Shown in pieces: positions 39,378-50,513 of a stretch of DNA of 64,000 bases. The position numbers and the translations under genes were made by a program. The DNA comes from Nitrobacter sp. Nb-311A. GTDB lineage: Bacteria > Pseudomonadota > Alphaproteobacteria > Rhizobiales > Xanthobacteraceae. The stretch lies in the NCBI RefSeq assembly GCF_000152905.1, contig NZ_CH672422.1, positions 1-64,000 of the forward strand. Direction: 5' to 3'. A model generated the notes under the pieces. The model was not told where the DNA came from, did not search any database, and saw only the letters and a list, made by a program, of their open reading frames with translations. Numbering within the stretch: the stretch's first letter is position 1; each line of letters opens with the position of its first letter.

Positions 39378-40757
39378 ATGCGTTCAGCATTTGCTGTCAT
39401 CGGACTGTGCGCGGTGCTGCTTGGTTGCGCGTCGATCCAGAATGCGCCTGTCAACCAGCCGGGCAGCAGCGCCGATCTTGTGGGCCAACTGCATGAAAAC
39501 TTCGAAGAGCGCGCCGCCACCGACGACGATCTGGTAGCGCTGTCATTCTCGGGCGGCGGTACGCGCGCGGCTGCCTTTTCCTTCGGTGTGCTGGAAGAAC
39601 TGGCGCAGACGCCGGTGCGCGGTGGCGGCGCATCCATGATCGATCGTATCGATTTCATTTCCGGGGTGTCCGGAGGGTCGGTGACCGCGGCCTATTTCGG
39701 ATTGCGCAAACGTGCGGCCCTTGCCGACTTCCGCGAACGGTTTTTGCTCCGTAATGCCGAGGAGGGACTTCAAACCGATCTGAACCTTGCTACGCTTGGC
39801 AGAGCGTTCGCCGGAGGCATCAACGACTCCAGCGGGTTGCCGCGTTGGCTCGATGCCAACCTGTTTCATGGCGCGACCTTCGCTGATCTGCGAAAGACGG
39901 TGCGCCCGCGGGTGTGGATCAGCGCCTCCGACATCTACAATCGCACGCCCTTTGTCTTTGGCGCGACCGCGTTCAGCGCGATGTGCAGCGACCTCGCGTC
40001 GTACCCGCTGGCAAATGCGGTGGCGGCGTCGGCGGCGGTGCCTGTCGCGTTCGCGCCGGTGGTGATTCAGACATTTCCGGGTCGATGCAAGGATCCGCTG
40101 CCTGCCTGGATCGTGAGGGCGCGCGACAATCGCAATGCGCCGCCGATGCTGAGCGCCTTTGCGAAAGCCATCAGCCGCTATCATGACGGCGAAATTCCCT
40201 ACATCAAACTGCTCGATGGCGGTCTGGTCGACAACTACGGCTTGTCCGGTTTCACCATTGCGCTGTTGTCGGCGCGTGCGCCCTATGAACCGCTGTCACC
40301 CGAGCAGGCCGTCAAAATCCGGCGCGGACTGTTTGTGGTCGTGGATGCCAAGACCGGTGTTTCAGGCAACTGGATCAATACCATTGAAGGTCCGAGCGGG
40401 GCCGACCTGGTCAAGGCGGCGGCGAGTACCGCGATCGATGCCAGCGTCGGCGCGGGTTACACGGCCTTCGAGCGCACCATGGGTGACTGGCAGGCGGGGC
40501 TGGTCCGTTGGCGCTGCGGCCTGTCGGCGGCCGAGCGCGTTCGTTACGGGGCGCGTCCGGGTTGGAATTGTCGCGATCTGAAATTTTTCGTAGGCCGGGT
40601 CGGCTTCGATCAACTCGATCCCGCGCGCGCCGCTCGTCTCAAAACCGTTCCGACCCGATTCCACCTGCCGCCGCAGCAGGTGGACGAGGTCATCGCGGCG
40701 GGCCGGGACGCATTGCGGGCAAGCTCCGCGTTTCGCGCGTTTGCCGGGCGCATGTAA
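39378..40757 (+). CDS. Patatin-like phospholipase lipoprotein
   Basis: 459 residues. Lipobox at residues 13-17 (VLLGC). Patatin domain: oxyanion loop SFSGGGTRAAAFSFGVLEEL, nucleophile elbow SGVSGGSV (G-x-S-x-G), and catalytic Asp in LLDGGLVDNYGLSG. Expected to hydrolyse acyl lipids at the envelope. The gatA-gatB interval is otherwise typical of the operon, so this gene is an insertion in the gat series. ATG 39378. Confidence 0.88.
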   Translation: MRSAFAVIGLCAVLLGCASIQNAPVNQPGSSADLVGQLHENFEERAATDDDLVALSFSGGGTRAAAFSFGVLEELAQTPVRGGGASMIDRIDFISGVSGGSVTAAYFGLRKRAALADFRERFLLRNAEEGLQTDLNLATLGRAFAGGINDSSGLPRWLDANLFHGATFADLRKTVRPRVWISASDIYNRTPFVFGATAFSAMCSDLASYPLANAVAASAAVPVAFAPVVIQTFPGRCKDPLPAWIVRARDNRNAPPMLSAFAKAISRYHDGEIPYIKLLDGGLVDNYGLSGFTIALLSARAPYEPLSPEQAVKIRRGLFVVVDAKTGVSGNWINTIEGPSGADLVKAAASTAIDASVGAGYTAFERTMGDWQAGLVRWRCGLSAAERVRYGARPGWNCRDLKFFVGRVGFDQLDPARAARLKTVPTRFHLPPQQVDEVIAAGRDALRASSAFRAFAGRM

Positions 40758-40831
40758 ACAAGCGTAGACCGCGCAGGTAAACACATAAGGAGAGGGTTTC
40801 CCAATCCTGAGCCCCGGAGTAAAAGCTGCGT

Positions 40832-42316
40832 ATGAACGCACCTGTCAAACCGTCCAACCTGATCAAAGGCGCAACCGGCGACTGGGAGATGGTGATCGGG
40901 ATTGAAGTCCACGCCCAGGTCACCTCCAACGCGAAGCTGTTTTCCGGCGCCTCGACCGCCTTCGGCGGCAATCCCAACAGCCACGTTTCGTTCGTCGATG
41001 CGGCGATGCCGGGAATGCTGCCGGTCATCAACGGGGAATGCGTCCGCCAGGCGGTGCGGACCGGCCTCGGACTGAACGCCAGGATCAACCTGCGGTCGGT
41101 GTTCGACCGCAAGAACTACTTCTATCCCGACTTGCCGCAGGGCTATCAAATCAGCCAATACCAGTCACCGATCGTCGGGGAGGGTGAAGTCGTCGTCGAT
41201 CTTGCTGACGGCACGAGCTTTACGGTCGGGATCGAGCGTCTGCATCTCGAACAGGACGCCGGTAAATCGCTGCATGATCAGCACGCGGATATGAGCGCGA
41301 TCGACCTGAACCGCTCCGGCGTAGCGCTGATGGAGATCGTATCCAAGCCAGACCTGCGCTCATCTGAACAGGCCAAGGCCTATGTGACGAAACTGCGGAC
41401 GATCCTGCGCTATCTCGGCACCTGCGACGGTGACATGGAGAAAGGCAACCTCCGCGCCGATGTCAATGTCTCCGTGCGCCGGCCGGGCGAGCCCTTCGGC
41501 ACGCGCTGCGAGATCAAGAACGTCAACTCCATCCGCTTTATCGGTCAGGCGATCGAACACGAGGCGCGCCGCCAGATCGGCATTCTCGAGGACGGCGACA
41601 GCATCGATCAGGAAACGCGGCTGTTCGATCCTGACAAGGGCGAGACCCGCGCGATGCGCTCCAAGGAAGAGGCGCACGACTACCGCTATTTCCCGGATCC
41701 CGACCTGCTGCCGCTGGAGTTTTCGCAGTCCTTCGTCGAGGCGTTGAGAGCGGATCTGCCGGAATTGCCCGACCAGAAGAAGGCGCGCTTCATCGCGGAT
41801 CTCGGCCTGACACCGTATGACGCCGCGGTGCTTGTCAGCGAGCATGAGTGCGCCAACTTCTACGAGTCTGTTCTGGGCGGTCTTGCGGATGCGCGACGCG
41901 ATGGGAAAGTTGCCGCCAACTGGGTGATCAACGAACTGTTCGGACGCCTCAATAAAGAGGGCTTGAGCATCGCGGCGTCGCCGGTATCGGCGTCCCAACT
42001 CGCTGCGATCATCGACTTGATTGGCGAGGGAACCATCTCCGGCAAGATCGCCAAGGATCTGTTCGAGATCGTTTGGACCGAGGGCGGTGACCCGCGGGTG
42101 CTGGTGGATGAGCGCGGGATGAAGCAGGTCACCGACATGGGTGCGATCGAGAAGCTGGTCGCCGACATCGTCGACGCCAACCCGGACAAGGTCGCGCAGG
42201 TGCGCGCCAAGCCGCAGATGATCGGCTGGTTCGTCGGTCAGGTGATGAAAGCGTCCGGCGGCAAGGTCAACCCGCAGGCGGTGAACGATCTGCTCAAGAC
42301 CAAGCTTGGTCTATAA
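40832..42316 (+). CDS. gatB: Asp-tRNA(Asn)/Glu-tRNA(Gln) amidotransferase subunit B
   Basis: Kinase/transamidase subunit that phosphorylates the mischarged aminoacyl-tRNA and receives ammonia from Gat[41 protein letters not shown] (catalytic cradle), [20 protein letters not shown] and [20 protein letters not shown] are intact, with the YqeY-like tail domain ([20 protein letters not shown]) at the end. 494 residues, ATG 40832. Confidence 0.97.
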   Translation: MNAPVKPSNLIKGATGDWEMVIGIEVHAQVTSNAKLFSGASTAFGGNPNSHVSFVDAAMPGMLPVINGECVRQAVRTGLGLNARINLRSVFDRKNYFYPDLPQGYQISQYQSPIVGEGEVVVDLADGTSFTVGIERLHLEQDAGKSLHDQHADMSAIDLNRSGVALMEIVSKPDLRSSEQAKAYVTKLRTILRYLGTCDGDMEKGNLRADVNVSVRRPGEPFGTRCEIKNVNSIRFIGQAIEHEARRQIGILEDGDSIDQETRLFDPDKGETRAMRSKEEAHDYRYFPDPDLLPLEFSQSFVEALRADLPELPDQKKARFIADLGLTPYDAAVLVSEHECANFYESVLGGLADARRDGKVAANWVINELFGRLNKEGLSIAASPVSASQLAAIIDLIGEGTISGKIAKDLFEIVWTEGGDPRVLVDERGMKQVTDMGAIEKLVADIVDANPDKVAQVRAKPQMIGWFVGQVMKASGGKVNPQAVNDLLKTKLGL

Positions 42317-42934
42317 CCTTCGACCGCCGGTTCAACTCCGCGCGCGGCTGCATTCCTCACACCGACGATTTGCTGCCGCGCGAGCCGGCCGTAACGAGCC
42401 TCGACGAGCTTACGCCGATTGCTTTCGCAACCCGCTCCAGCATGCCGGTAACGCTCGGCCGGGCGATGAGAGCGGGATCGGGTTTGCGAATCGAATTTCG
42501 CGATTCGCAAAACCAATGCGTCGTGGCGGGCGCCGAACGGCGGCGTTCAAGGCTATCCATGAAAATATTTTTATTGCCAAAAATTGCGACTCGGAGTCCG
42601 CACCCATATCGACTTCACTGGCGCGGTGACTCGATGCGACGCGTGCCGCGTATCCGTCGCTGATTTGTTGAATGCAGAATATCGTTGCGGCGCAGTCGTT
42701 TCCTTAAAAATTTTGAAAAGCGCTTGCGCTGACTTTCGCGTCTTGTCGGCGTCGCTCATCAACGAGTCTCCGCATCATGGTGATGCGCGCTGCCGTCGTG
42801 CCGCCGTGAGACATCAACACTTCCTTAAGCGAGACGCTGTTTTTTTCAATATGTTGGTGTATTCGAAGAATGTGCATCTCTGATTCCCGAGTGCATGTAG
42901 CGACTAAGCCATCTCACTAACTCTGGAGGGCAAC
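42317..42934. other. Non-coding or decayed interval after gatB
   Basis: 618 bp. A near-perfect palindrome (GGTTTGCGAATCG 42481-42493 with CGATTCGCAAAACC 42501-42514) may terminate gatB or be a repeat. A minus-strand frame from 42759 has GGAGA upstream and begins MSDADKTRKSAQALFK, but turns into unlike sequence after about 18 residues, suggesting a gene remnant. Base composition is AT-richer than neighbouring genes. Confidence 0.5.
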
Positions 42935-43054
42935 ATGGCGAAGAAAGCGAAGAAGGCGAAAGCTAAGGCGAAAACAAAGAAGGTGAAGAAGACGAAGAGC
43001 GCAGTGAAGAAAACTGCGAAGAAGACCCGCAAGGTCGCCAAGAAGAAGAAGTAA
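42935..43054 (+). CDS. Lysine-rich histone-H1-like microprotein (39 residues)
   Basis: MAKKAKKAKAKAKTKKVKKT at the N-terminus, ending KKTRKVAKKKK. 21 of 39 residues are Lys, with one Arg and no acidic residues. GGAGGG at 42925-42930 is five bases before ATG 42935, and TAA ends at 43054. The codons (AAG with some AAA, GCG, GCC) suit a real gene. Ala/Lys-repeat tails of this kind bind DNA or RNA in bacterial H1-like proteins such as chlamydial Hc; a nucleoid or RNA role is inference. It stands alone. Confidence 0.75.
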   Translation: MAKKAKKAKAKAKTKKVKKTKSAVKKTAKKTRKVAKKKK

Positions 43055-43756
43055 GTTCGCCTTGGAATCGCCGGCAGCTTGATGCCGGCGACGTTGTAGA
43101 AGCCGAAGAGAGTTTGTTTCCAAGGCAGATTCGGTTCGGGCTTCGGCGACGAGAGAGGGTGTCGGCGAGACATCAGGTCAAACGGTCGGATCGTCGTTTC
43201 GGAACTCCCCCGCAACAACTGGTCCGAAGGAAGAGCGCGATGGGTTTCATCGCCGGTCTTCGTCGACGCGGATATCAAGGTCCGCGATCACCGGCAGCCT
43301 TGGCTGCGGTGAGAGTTGGTCCTGACGTGTTCACCGACGCCCTCGTCCAGCCGCTGGCGTGGCTTAGCCCCGGCGCTGCCGTTTCTCATCATCTTGCAGT
43401 TGACTATCGCGGGAATGCCGCGGAGCGAGGCTCGCGGGCATCCGGCCTTTTATTTGCGCGCGTGGTCGGCTGGCTGGAACGATGGTTAGCAGTTTCTCAA
43501 ATGTAACAGTAAATCGAATCGTGTAAAATCGCGAAAAGTCCCATTAAATAAAGGCTTTTCGATCCGGCGTAACTTCTTTCCGGAATTAGTATTCACGTTC
43601 GATTCATCGCAATACTTAAACTGCTCTTCAAATTTAACCTCCATGATCCGTGTGTCTGGACGGCACGCCGGCAAACGGCGGCTGGATCCGGCGGGGTGCT
43701 GACAGGTGGATGGGGCCGCACGCGAAGCAGGGCGGCAATTAAAAAGGATCAGAGGG
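43055..43756. other. Non-coding interval after the microprotein
   Basis: 702 bp. A hairpin GCCGGC-AGCTTGAT-GCCGGC lies at 43070-43089, just downstream of the microprotein, without a T-run. A 130-residue plus frame at 43114-43506 has no ribosome site or family resemblance and I do not call it. 43505-43640 is AT-rich. Confidence 0.5.
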
Positions 43757-44023
43757 ATGTTTCAGGGGCAGATCGACTTTGAGACGGCGGTGCCAGTAAG
43801 CGCTGACGCCATTCAGGATATTCTTTTCGAGCGGGGCCTGTACTGGGCGAGCGGTCGGGCCGGCCTGGTCGATCTGGTGGCCGCGCATAAATGGTTCAAT
43901 CTTGCCGCGCTCAAGGGGCACACTGAAGCGGGCGCGATGCGCCGCGAGGTTGCGGCGCTGATGTCCGAGGCCGAGATTGTCATGGCGCAACGCGACGCGC
44001 GAGCCTGGATGGCAGTGCACTGA
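43757..44023 (+). CDS. Conserved hypothetical Sel1-like protein
   Basis: 88 residues from ATG 43757 (MFQGQIDFETAVPVSADAIQ). The middle LVDLVAAHKWFNLAALKGHT resembles a single Sel1-like repeat, and the C-terminus SEAEIVMAQRDARAWMAVH looks like a natural end for this family in Bradyrhizobium (from memory). The stop at 44021-44023 touches the IS481-type remnant, so the last residues could be altered. Function unknown. Confidence 0.65.
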   Translation: MFQGQIDFETAVPVSADAIQDILFERGLYWASGRAGLVDLVAAHKWFNLAALKGHTEAGAMRREVAALMSEAEIVMAQRDARAWMAVH

Positions 44024-44024
44024 G

Positions 44025-44444
44025 CTGCTTTGCCGCAACCGTCTTGCCTGCCTCCTGGCAGAGTTCGGCGCAGGCGAACTTCGAAGTGCGGTCGATGGCC
44101 ATGAACAGGCGCAGCTTGCCCTCGGCCGTCTGGACCTCGGCGATGTCGATGTGGAAGTAGCCGATCGGATAGGCTTTGAACTTTTTCTTCGGCTGCTTGT
44201 CGCCTTCGAGATCCGGAAGCCTGTTGATCCCGTGACGGTGCAGGCAGCGGTGCAGTGAAGAGCGCGTCAGGTGCGGGATCGTCGGCTGAAGCGCGTGGAG
44301 GCAATCATCGAGCGGCAGCAGCGTGTGGCTGTAACGCTTCGATAGCGCTCTCAGGCTCTCTTCACTATTTTGTATTGCTCGACGGATTGCCTCTGTCGTC
44401 GTGGCGCTTCCGTGGTGAACCTGGCCCACAGCGCATCCTTCCAT
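44025..44444 (-). mobile_element. IS481-family transposase remnant
   Basis: Starts as a normal transposase (HHGSATTTEAIRRAIQNSEE, residues 10-29 from ATG 44444). It jumps after ALSKRY directly to HTLLPLDDCLHALQPTIPHL, which removes the helix-turn-helix end and linker (about 45 residues; junction near 44330). It continues with YPIGYFHIDIAEVQTAEGK (first catalytic Asp) and loses similarity after residue 140. The second Asp and the Glu of the DDE triad are absent. No terminal inverted repeats were found. Dead element, likely involved in local rearrangement. Confidence 0.8.
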
Positions 44445-44544
44445 CCCAGCGAAAGAGTGCAGATAAGCGACGAGTCTGTTTCAACGCAGTTGGAAACAGA
44501 CTCTCGCGTCGCGAGACGGCGGCAGCGTCACATCCCTCGATAAA

Positions 44545-44566
44545 TGCATTTGCAAACGAGTTGCAA
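44545..44566. promoter_or_regulatory. Possible Mur/Fur-type operator before mntH
   Basis: TGCATTTGCAA followed by ACGAG and TTGCAA: two TTGCAA hexamers (44550-44555 and 44561-44566), the first inside a TGCA-TT-TGCA palindrome. It lies 30-51 bp before the mntH start. Rhizobial mntH genes are repressed by the manganese-sensing Fur homologue Mur at TGCAA-rich boxes. The assignment rests on position and rough motif only. Confidence 0.4.
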
Positions 44567-44595
44567 TAAAAATATACTTGGTCCATACCGGGTCA

Positions 44596-45984
44596 ATGGA
44601 TGTGAAGGCACCTTCATTGACACCTGAACCGGTACCGGAGCCGTCGCAGGGCCCCCTTTTGGATACGGTTGGCTGGCATTCGGAAGCGTCGGTCCGCCCA
44701 AGCCTTGAAGAGGTCCATGCGACGGTGCGGGTTCCCGCGGGCGGGCACTGGCTGCGCCGTCTTTTTGCCTTTGCCGGGCCCGGCTACATGGTCTCGGTCG
44801 GGTATATGGACCCCGGCAACTGGGCCACCGATATCGCGGGCGGCTCGCAGTTCGGCTACACGCTGCTGTCGGTCATCCTGCTGTCGAACCTGATGGCGAT
44901 CCTGTTGCAGGCGCTTGCCGCCCGGCTCGGTATCGCCGCTGGCCTTGATCTTGCGCAGGCGTGCCGCGCCAGCTATTCGCGGCCGGTCAACTTCATGCTC
45001 TGGCTGGCCTGCGAGGCCGCGATCATCGCCTGCGATCTGGCCGAGGTGATCGGCACGGCGATCGCGCTGCAACTGCTATTTGGCATCCCCTTGATCGGTG
45101 GCGCGCTGATCGCGGCGCTGGATGCGTTTCTGCTACTGCTGTTGATGAATCGGGGCTTCCGTTTCCTCGAAGCCTTTGTGGTCGCGCTGCTGATCGTGAT
45201 CGCTGTCTGCTTTGCGATCCAGATCGTCGCCGCCGCGCCGCCGGTCGCCGAGGTGCTGCGCGGTTTCGCGCCGTCGCGCGAGATCGTCACCAACCCGGAG
45301 ATGCTTTACATCGCCATCGGCATCATCGGCGCGACGGTCATGCCGCATAACCTCTATCTGCATTCCTCGATCGTGCAGACGCGCGCTTACCCGCGAACGA
45401 AGGAGGGGCGGCGGAGTGCGATCCGCTGGGCCACCGCCGACAGCACGCTGGCCTTGATGCTGGCCTTGTTCGTCAACGCCGCCATCCTGATCGTGGCCGC
45501 CGCGGTGTTTCACGACAGCGGTCACACCGGGGTGGCGGAAATCGGCGACGCGTTCAAGCTGCTTTCGCCGCTGCTGGGTCTCGGCATCGCATCAACACTG
45601 TTTGCGGTTGCGCTTCTCGCCTCCGGCATCAATTCCACGGTGACGGCGACGCTCGCGGGCCAGATCGTGATGGAAGGCTTTCTGCATTTGCGGATGCCGA
45701 TGTGGGCGCGGCGGCTCGTCACGCGCGGCATCGCCATCGTTCCGGTGATCGCCGTCACGGCCATCTACGGTGACAGCGGCACCGCGCAGCTTCTGGTTCT
45801 CAGCCAGGTCGTGCTGTCGATGCAGTTGCCGTTCGCGGTGATCCCGCTGGTTCGCTTCGTCTCGGACCGGCGCAAGATGGGCGACTTCGCGATTTCAGCC
45901 GGGACCGCCGCCACAGCATGGATCATTGCCGGCGTGATCGTGATCCTGAATGTGAAGCTGCTGTTCGATACGATTGGCGGATAG
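44596..45984 (+). CDS. mntH: Nramp-family manganese/divalent metal transporter
   Basis: Proton-coupled Mn(II) importer of the inner membrane. Signature [20 protein letters not shown] (metal-binding Asp and Asn) and [17 protein letters not shown] (metal-binding Met and His). About eleven hydrophobic spans across 462 residues. ATG 44596 is preferred to TTG 44578. It lies just downstream of the IS481 remnant. Confidence 0.94.
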   Translation: MDVKAPSLTPEPVPEPSQGPLLDTVGWHSEASVRPSLEEVHATVRVPAGGHWLRRLFAFAGPGYMVSVGYMDPGNWATDIAGGSQFGYTLLSVILLSNLMAILLQALAARLGIAAGLDLAQACRASYSRPVNFMLWLACEAAIIACDLAEVIGTAIALQLLFGIPLIGGALIAALDAFLLLLLMNRGFRFLEAFVVALLIVIAVCFAIQIVAAAPPVAEVLRGFAPSREIVTNPEMLYIAIGIIGATVMPHNLYLHSSIVQTRAYPRTKEGRRSAIRWATADSTLALMLALFVNAAILIVAAAVFHDSGHTGVAEIGDAFKLLSPLLGLGIASTLFAVALLASGINSTVTATLAGQIVMEGFLHLRMPMWARRLVTRGIAIVPVIAVTAIYGDSGTAQLLVLSQVVLSMQLPFAVIPLVRFVSDRRKMGDFAISAGTAATAWIIAGVIVILNVKLLFDTIGG

Positions 45985-46106
45985 GACGCCAATGAGCGCG
46001 TGCGTTATCTGAAGGCGACGATTCGATCCTGGGTAACGTCTTGTGGCCCAAATGAGGAGAGCATTCGATGACCGTCAGCCAACTGACCGCTGCCGCCTCA
46101 TCGGCG

Positions 46107-46886
46107 CTATGGCTGATCTGTCGCGTCGCCTGTCGATTGACTGTTCTCATCCACACGCAGCCAGCCCGTGGGCGCAAGGCGCTGCTGCGGTAGGAAGCGG
46201 CCTTTGTAATCCATCTTCCGCGATCCCTCGATCCAGTAGCCGAGATACACATAGGGCAGGCCGAGTTGCCGCGCGCGAGAGATGTGATCGAGGATCATGA
46301 ATGTGCCAAACGAACGGTTCTGTTCGGACGGCTCGAAAAATGAATAAACCATCGAAAGACCGTCGCTCAGCACATCGGTGAGCGCCACTCCCACGAGATC
46401 GCCGTGTTCGTTGTCGCTGCCCACCGGACCGCGCCGGCGATATTCGATGATGCGGGTCTCGACGTGGCTGTCTTCCACCATCATGGCGTAATCGAGCACG
46501 GTCATATCGGCCATGCCGCCGTGGCGGTGACGCTGGTCGAGATAGGCGCGGAATATCGAATATTGCTCCGACGTCGGCATTGCGGGACGCAGGTTGCCGA
46601 CGATGTCGGCGTTGCGCGCCAGCACCCTGCGGGAACTGCGCGATGGCCGAAATTCATCTGCGATCACCCGCACGGAAATGCAGGCCCGACACTGGTCGCA
46701 AGCCGGACGATAGGCGATCGACTGACTGCGGCGAAAGCCGCCATGAGTCAGCAGATCGTTGAGTTCGCCTGCCTTTTCACCCACCAGGTGAGTAAAAACC
46801 TTGCGTTCGCTGCGATCGGGCAGATAAGGACACGGCGAAGGCGCCGTCAGATAAAATTGCGGGGTATCTCGCGAGTGCTGGGTCAC
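46107..46886 (-). CDS. bpt: Aspartate/glutamate leucyltransferase (Bpt)
   Basis: Transfers Leu from Leu-tRNA to N-terminal Asp/Glu of proteins, marking them for the ClpS/ClpAP N-degron pathway. N-terminal [20 protein letters not shown], the Cys pair [12 protein letters not shown], and [20 protein letters not shown] identify the ATE family. 259 residues with GTG start at 46886. The family also contains arginyltransferases; the bacterial Bpt name is by similarity. Confidence 0.92.
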   Translation of the reverse strand: MTQHSRDTPQFYLTAPSPCPYLPDRSERKVFTHLVGEKAGELNDLLTHGGFRRSQSIAYRPACDQCRACISVRVIADEFRPSRSSRRVLARNADIVGNLRPAMPTSEQYSIFRAYLDQRHRHGGMADMTVLDYAMMVEDSHVETRIIEYRRRGPVGSDNEHGDLVGVALTDVLSDGLSMVYSFFEPSEQNRSFGTFMILDHISRARQLGLPYVYLGYWIEGSRKMDYKGRFLPQQRLAPTGWLRVDENSQSTGDATDQP

Positions 46887-46967
46887 GGCGCCTTGTCAGC
46901 CTCCGAAACGGATTGTGTTTCAACATCGCGCTCCCAGGGCCGACCGTCAATCCGGGTCGCCGCGATA

Positions 46968-47507
46968 TCAATAGCTTCCATATGGTTGCGCAACTGTCGC
47001 AAGGTCCGAATTGTTGATGATGACGGTTCCCAACAACATGTCATGCAACATGCGTCGCCGGTTATTGAACAGGCCGACCAGCAGGATAAGCGGCGTAAAC
47101 ATCGACACCGAAATCCAGAACAGGATCGCATGCATTGCGCCGAGCACGAAATAACTCGGCTCGCCGGACCATGTGCGCATTTCCAGCCCCATGGCCCGCA
47201 TCCCGATGGTCGCCGAATGCGGTCCGCCAAGTGACGCGCCGTAGTAGACGACGGCCCAGATCAAGGAGGCGGGTGACACCAGCCAGAACAGCGCCCAACC
47301 GAGCCCGAGCGTGACGACGCCGAACACTGCGATGAAAATCACCCCAAGGATCACGGGTATCGAAAGCACCAGCAGATCGATCAGAAACGCGAAAAAGCGC
47401 CGGATCAAGACGCCGCGAAATAGCTCGGGCTGCATCCAGGGATCGAACGCATGCCGCTGGAACTCGGCAGAATTTCCATTCTGCGCATTGAAGCCACCAT
47501 CGACCAT
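46968..47507 (-). CDS. RDD family membrane protein
   Basis: 179 residues. The RDD domain begins FRGVLIRRFFAFLIDLLVLS and contains three or four hydrophobic spans, ending NRRRMLHDMLLGTVIINNSD. Some RDD proteins act as cation/proton exchangers, but this one is unassigned. GGAGG seven bases before ATG 47507 supports that start over an in-frame upstream codon at 47549. Located between bpt and hemB on the minus strand. Confidence 0.88.
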   Translation of the reverse strand: MVDGGFNAQNGNSAEFQRHAFDPWMQPELFRGVLIRRFFAFLIDLLVLSIPVILGVIFIAVFGVVTLGLGWALFWLVSPASLIWAVVYYGASLGGPHSATIGMRAMGLEMRTWSGEPSYFVLGAMHAILFWISVSMFTPLILLVGLFNNRRRMLHDMLLGTVIINNSDLATVAQPYGSY

Positions 47508-47637
47508 GTCCAATCCTCCAAGGCGTTCAGCCACGATATCCCGCGCCATCCCTCGACATGGCGACGTGCCGCAGGGGTTGCAAGTCCCAGAGGCTGAGAG
47601 GGGTGTACGGAACGATCGCAGATGGCCAGTGGGGACG

Positions 47638-48762
<1,125 letters not shown>

Positions 48763-48864
48763 TCACCGCGCTCATGCGCCTCGATGCAATGCAATTGATT
48801 TTATGGTTTTGGAAAGTCATGAATCGGTCTCGCATGGCCGTTGGTTCCGATTGTGAGCATCCAG

Positions 48865-49329
48865 ATGTCTAAAACCTCATCGCGTGAGCAGATCCCGCGA
48901 GATCAAGCCATATCGGTGGCAGGAAGTTCGGCGACACGGACAGAAACCGACGAAAATCTCTGGACCCGGCGACTGGTCCTGTTTCTGCGTGTCATGGCGA
49001 TGCTTTCGCTCGCCTTTGGGCTCTATCATTGGGCTCAATTGACCGGATTCATCGGCGGCGAGGACGACGCCTTTGAGAACCAGACGGTGGCCTGGCAGGC
49101 GGCGACGGTCTACTTCGCCGTGATCGAGCTTGTGGCGGCCGTGGGCCTATGGCTAGCCACGCCATGGGGGGCTGTCGTGTGGCTTACCACGGTGGTCTCG
49201 ATGGCGGTGGTCGAACTAATGTTTCCGGCGATCTACGGCGGCCGCCTGGCCATCGTCGGATTGGAGACTGCAATGCTCACGGCCTATCTGGCGCTGGCAT
49301 GGATGGCCGCGCGCGAACGGCCGCCATAG
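48865..49329 (+). CDS. DUF6163-like inner-membrane protein
   Basis: 154 residues from ATG 48865. A charged N-terminus leads to a four-span membrane region: VLFLRVMAMLSLAFGLYHWA, VYFAVIELVAAVGLWLATPW, VWLTTVVSMAVVELMFPAIY and VGLETAMLTAYLALAWMAA. I recognise it as like DUF6163 proteins of Rhizobiales, from memory. Function unknown. Divergent from hemB. Confidence 0.75.
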   Translation: MSKTSSREQIPRDQAISVAGSSATRTETDENLWTRRLVLFLRVMAMLSLAFGLYHWAQLTGFIGGEDDAFENQTVAWQAATVYFAVIELVAAVGLWLATPWGAVVWLTTVVSMAVVELMFPAIYGGRLAIVGLETAMLTAYLALAWMAARERPP

Positions 49330-49628
49330 ATGAGAAACGCGTCGAGCGTTGGGTCGATATAAAAGCGTGGTTTGAACTGCAGCGGCCTCGCCGCGGGACA
49401 TCGTTATTTCCTGGGGAGGTCAGGTAAAGTTTTCCGAGAATTTTTTGCAGTAAGAATTCGGTCACCCTAACGGTCCGGTCATCTGTATTGACCGAATATT
49501 TCAGATCTGGGCGAACCTGTTTCTGAATGCAACAGGAGCTGCACACGAAGCGTGAACAAGCTCCGCGGAAACGTCAATGAAAGGTTGCAAAACGCCTTTA
49601 TCTGACGGTTTAAGCGTGGATTCACTGT

Positions 49629-49663
49629 CTTAAATTCATGATGTCTTTATTGTCTTATTTAAG
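49629..49663. promoter_or_regulatory. Inverted repeat upstream of ldtR, possible autoregulatory operator
   Basis: CTTAAAT (49629-49635) and ATTTAAG (49657-49663) with GTCTT direct repeats between. It sits in the AT-rich end of a 429 bp gap (49330-49758), about 96 bp before ldtR. The rest of the gap shows no gene. MarR regulators usually bind such repeats near their own promoter; binding here is inference. Confidence 0.4.
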
Positions 49664-49758
49664 CTGATCTTCAAACGCCTCCCCTAAGGTCTCAGCTATC
49701 AGGCGGAACACAAGTTTCGTCGAATAAGTCGAAAAAAACGACAACAGGGGATGTCAAC

Positions 49759-50271
49759 ATGAAAGCCGTTGCGAAGGCTCACGAGCCCGCGGAACAGATC
49801 GCCGGCCAGGCACCGGTGCAGTCGCTCTATCTCGAGGCGTTGACCTTGGTTGAGCGACTGCATCGCAGACTGCTCGATGTCATCAAAGATGAATTCGATC
49901 GTCGCGGTCGGGCCGACATCAATTCGGTACAGGCACTTCTTCTCTATAACATCGGCGACAAAGAACTTACGGCTGGCGAATTGCGGACCCGCGGCTATTA
50001 TCTCGGCTCCAACGTTTCGTACAATCTGAAGAAGCTCGTCGAGCTCGGATTCCTCGATCATCAACGTTCGCGCGTTGATCGCCGCTCGGTGCGAATCCGC
50101 TTGACCGCGCAGGGTCAGGAAATCCGTCGCATCGTCGATGCGCTTTATCAAAAGCACGTCAAGACGGTCGAACAGGTCGGCGGCATTTCAAACGAGGAGT
50201 TCGCAACGCTGAACAAGTCGTTGCACCGCCTCGAGCGCTTCTGGACTGACCAGATTCTGTATCGGCTCTGA
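49759..50271 (+). CDS. ldtR: MarR-family transcriptional regulator LdtR
   Basis: 170 residues. Winged helix: INSVQALLLYNIGDKELTAG, ELRTRGYYLGSNVSYNLKKL (recognition helix), ELGFLDHQRSRVDRRSVRIR (wing). The alphaproteobacterial LdtR subgroup, known from Liberibacter and Sinorhizobium, controls an L,D-transpeptidase and osmotic tolerance. The conserved SLYLEALTLVERLHRRLLDV N-terminal helix and the Gly-Ser-Asn-Val-Ser-Tyr motif support this subgroup. No transpeptidase gene is in the window. ATG 49759 preceded by ACAGGGG. Confidence 0.88.
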   Translation: MKAVAKAHEPAEQIAGQAPVQSLYLEALTLVERLHRRLLDVIKDEFDRRGRADINSVQALLLYNIGDKELTAGELRTRGYYLGSNVSYNLKKLVELGFLDHQRSRVDRRSVRIRLTAQGQEIRRIVDALYQKHVKTVEQVGGISNEEFATLNKSLHRLERFWTDQILYRL

Positions 50272-50513
50272 GCTTTCTCCGGAACTGGGCGAAGCCGGCG
50301 CCAAGATCGGCCGCCCGTTCTCGGATATTCTGAACGCGATAATCCCCGCATTATACGCATCGGCCCGGCCCGTCCGGCGCCGGTGCGCTTTGTCGTTTTG
50401 TGGTGCGAGTGATAGCAGCGCTGGCTGCCGCGGCCTGAAATGCTGTTTGCCGTTCGCTTCACGGTTACGGTCGATTGCGATACAGACGGAGAGCACATGA
50501 AAGGTCTGCTCAC

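Noticed and set aside
42571-42759. Minus-strand small frame beginning MSDADKTRKSAQALFK
   Set aside because: Plausible start and ribosome site, but the sequence becomes unlike protein after about 18 residues; treated as a possible remnant only.
43114-43506. 130-residue frame after the lysine-rich microprotein
   Set aside because: No ribosome site, Arg-rich start, no recognisable domain.
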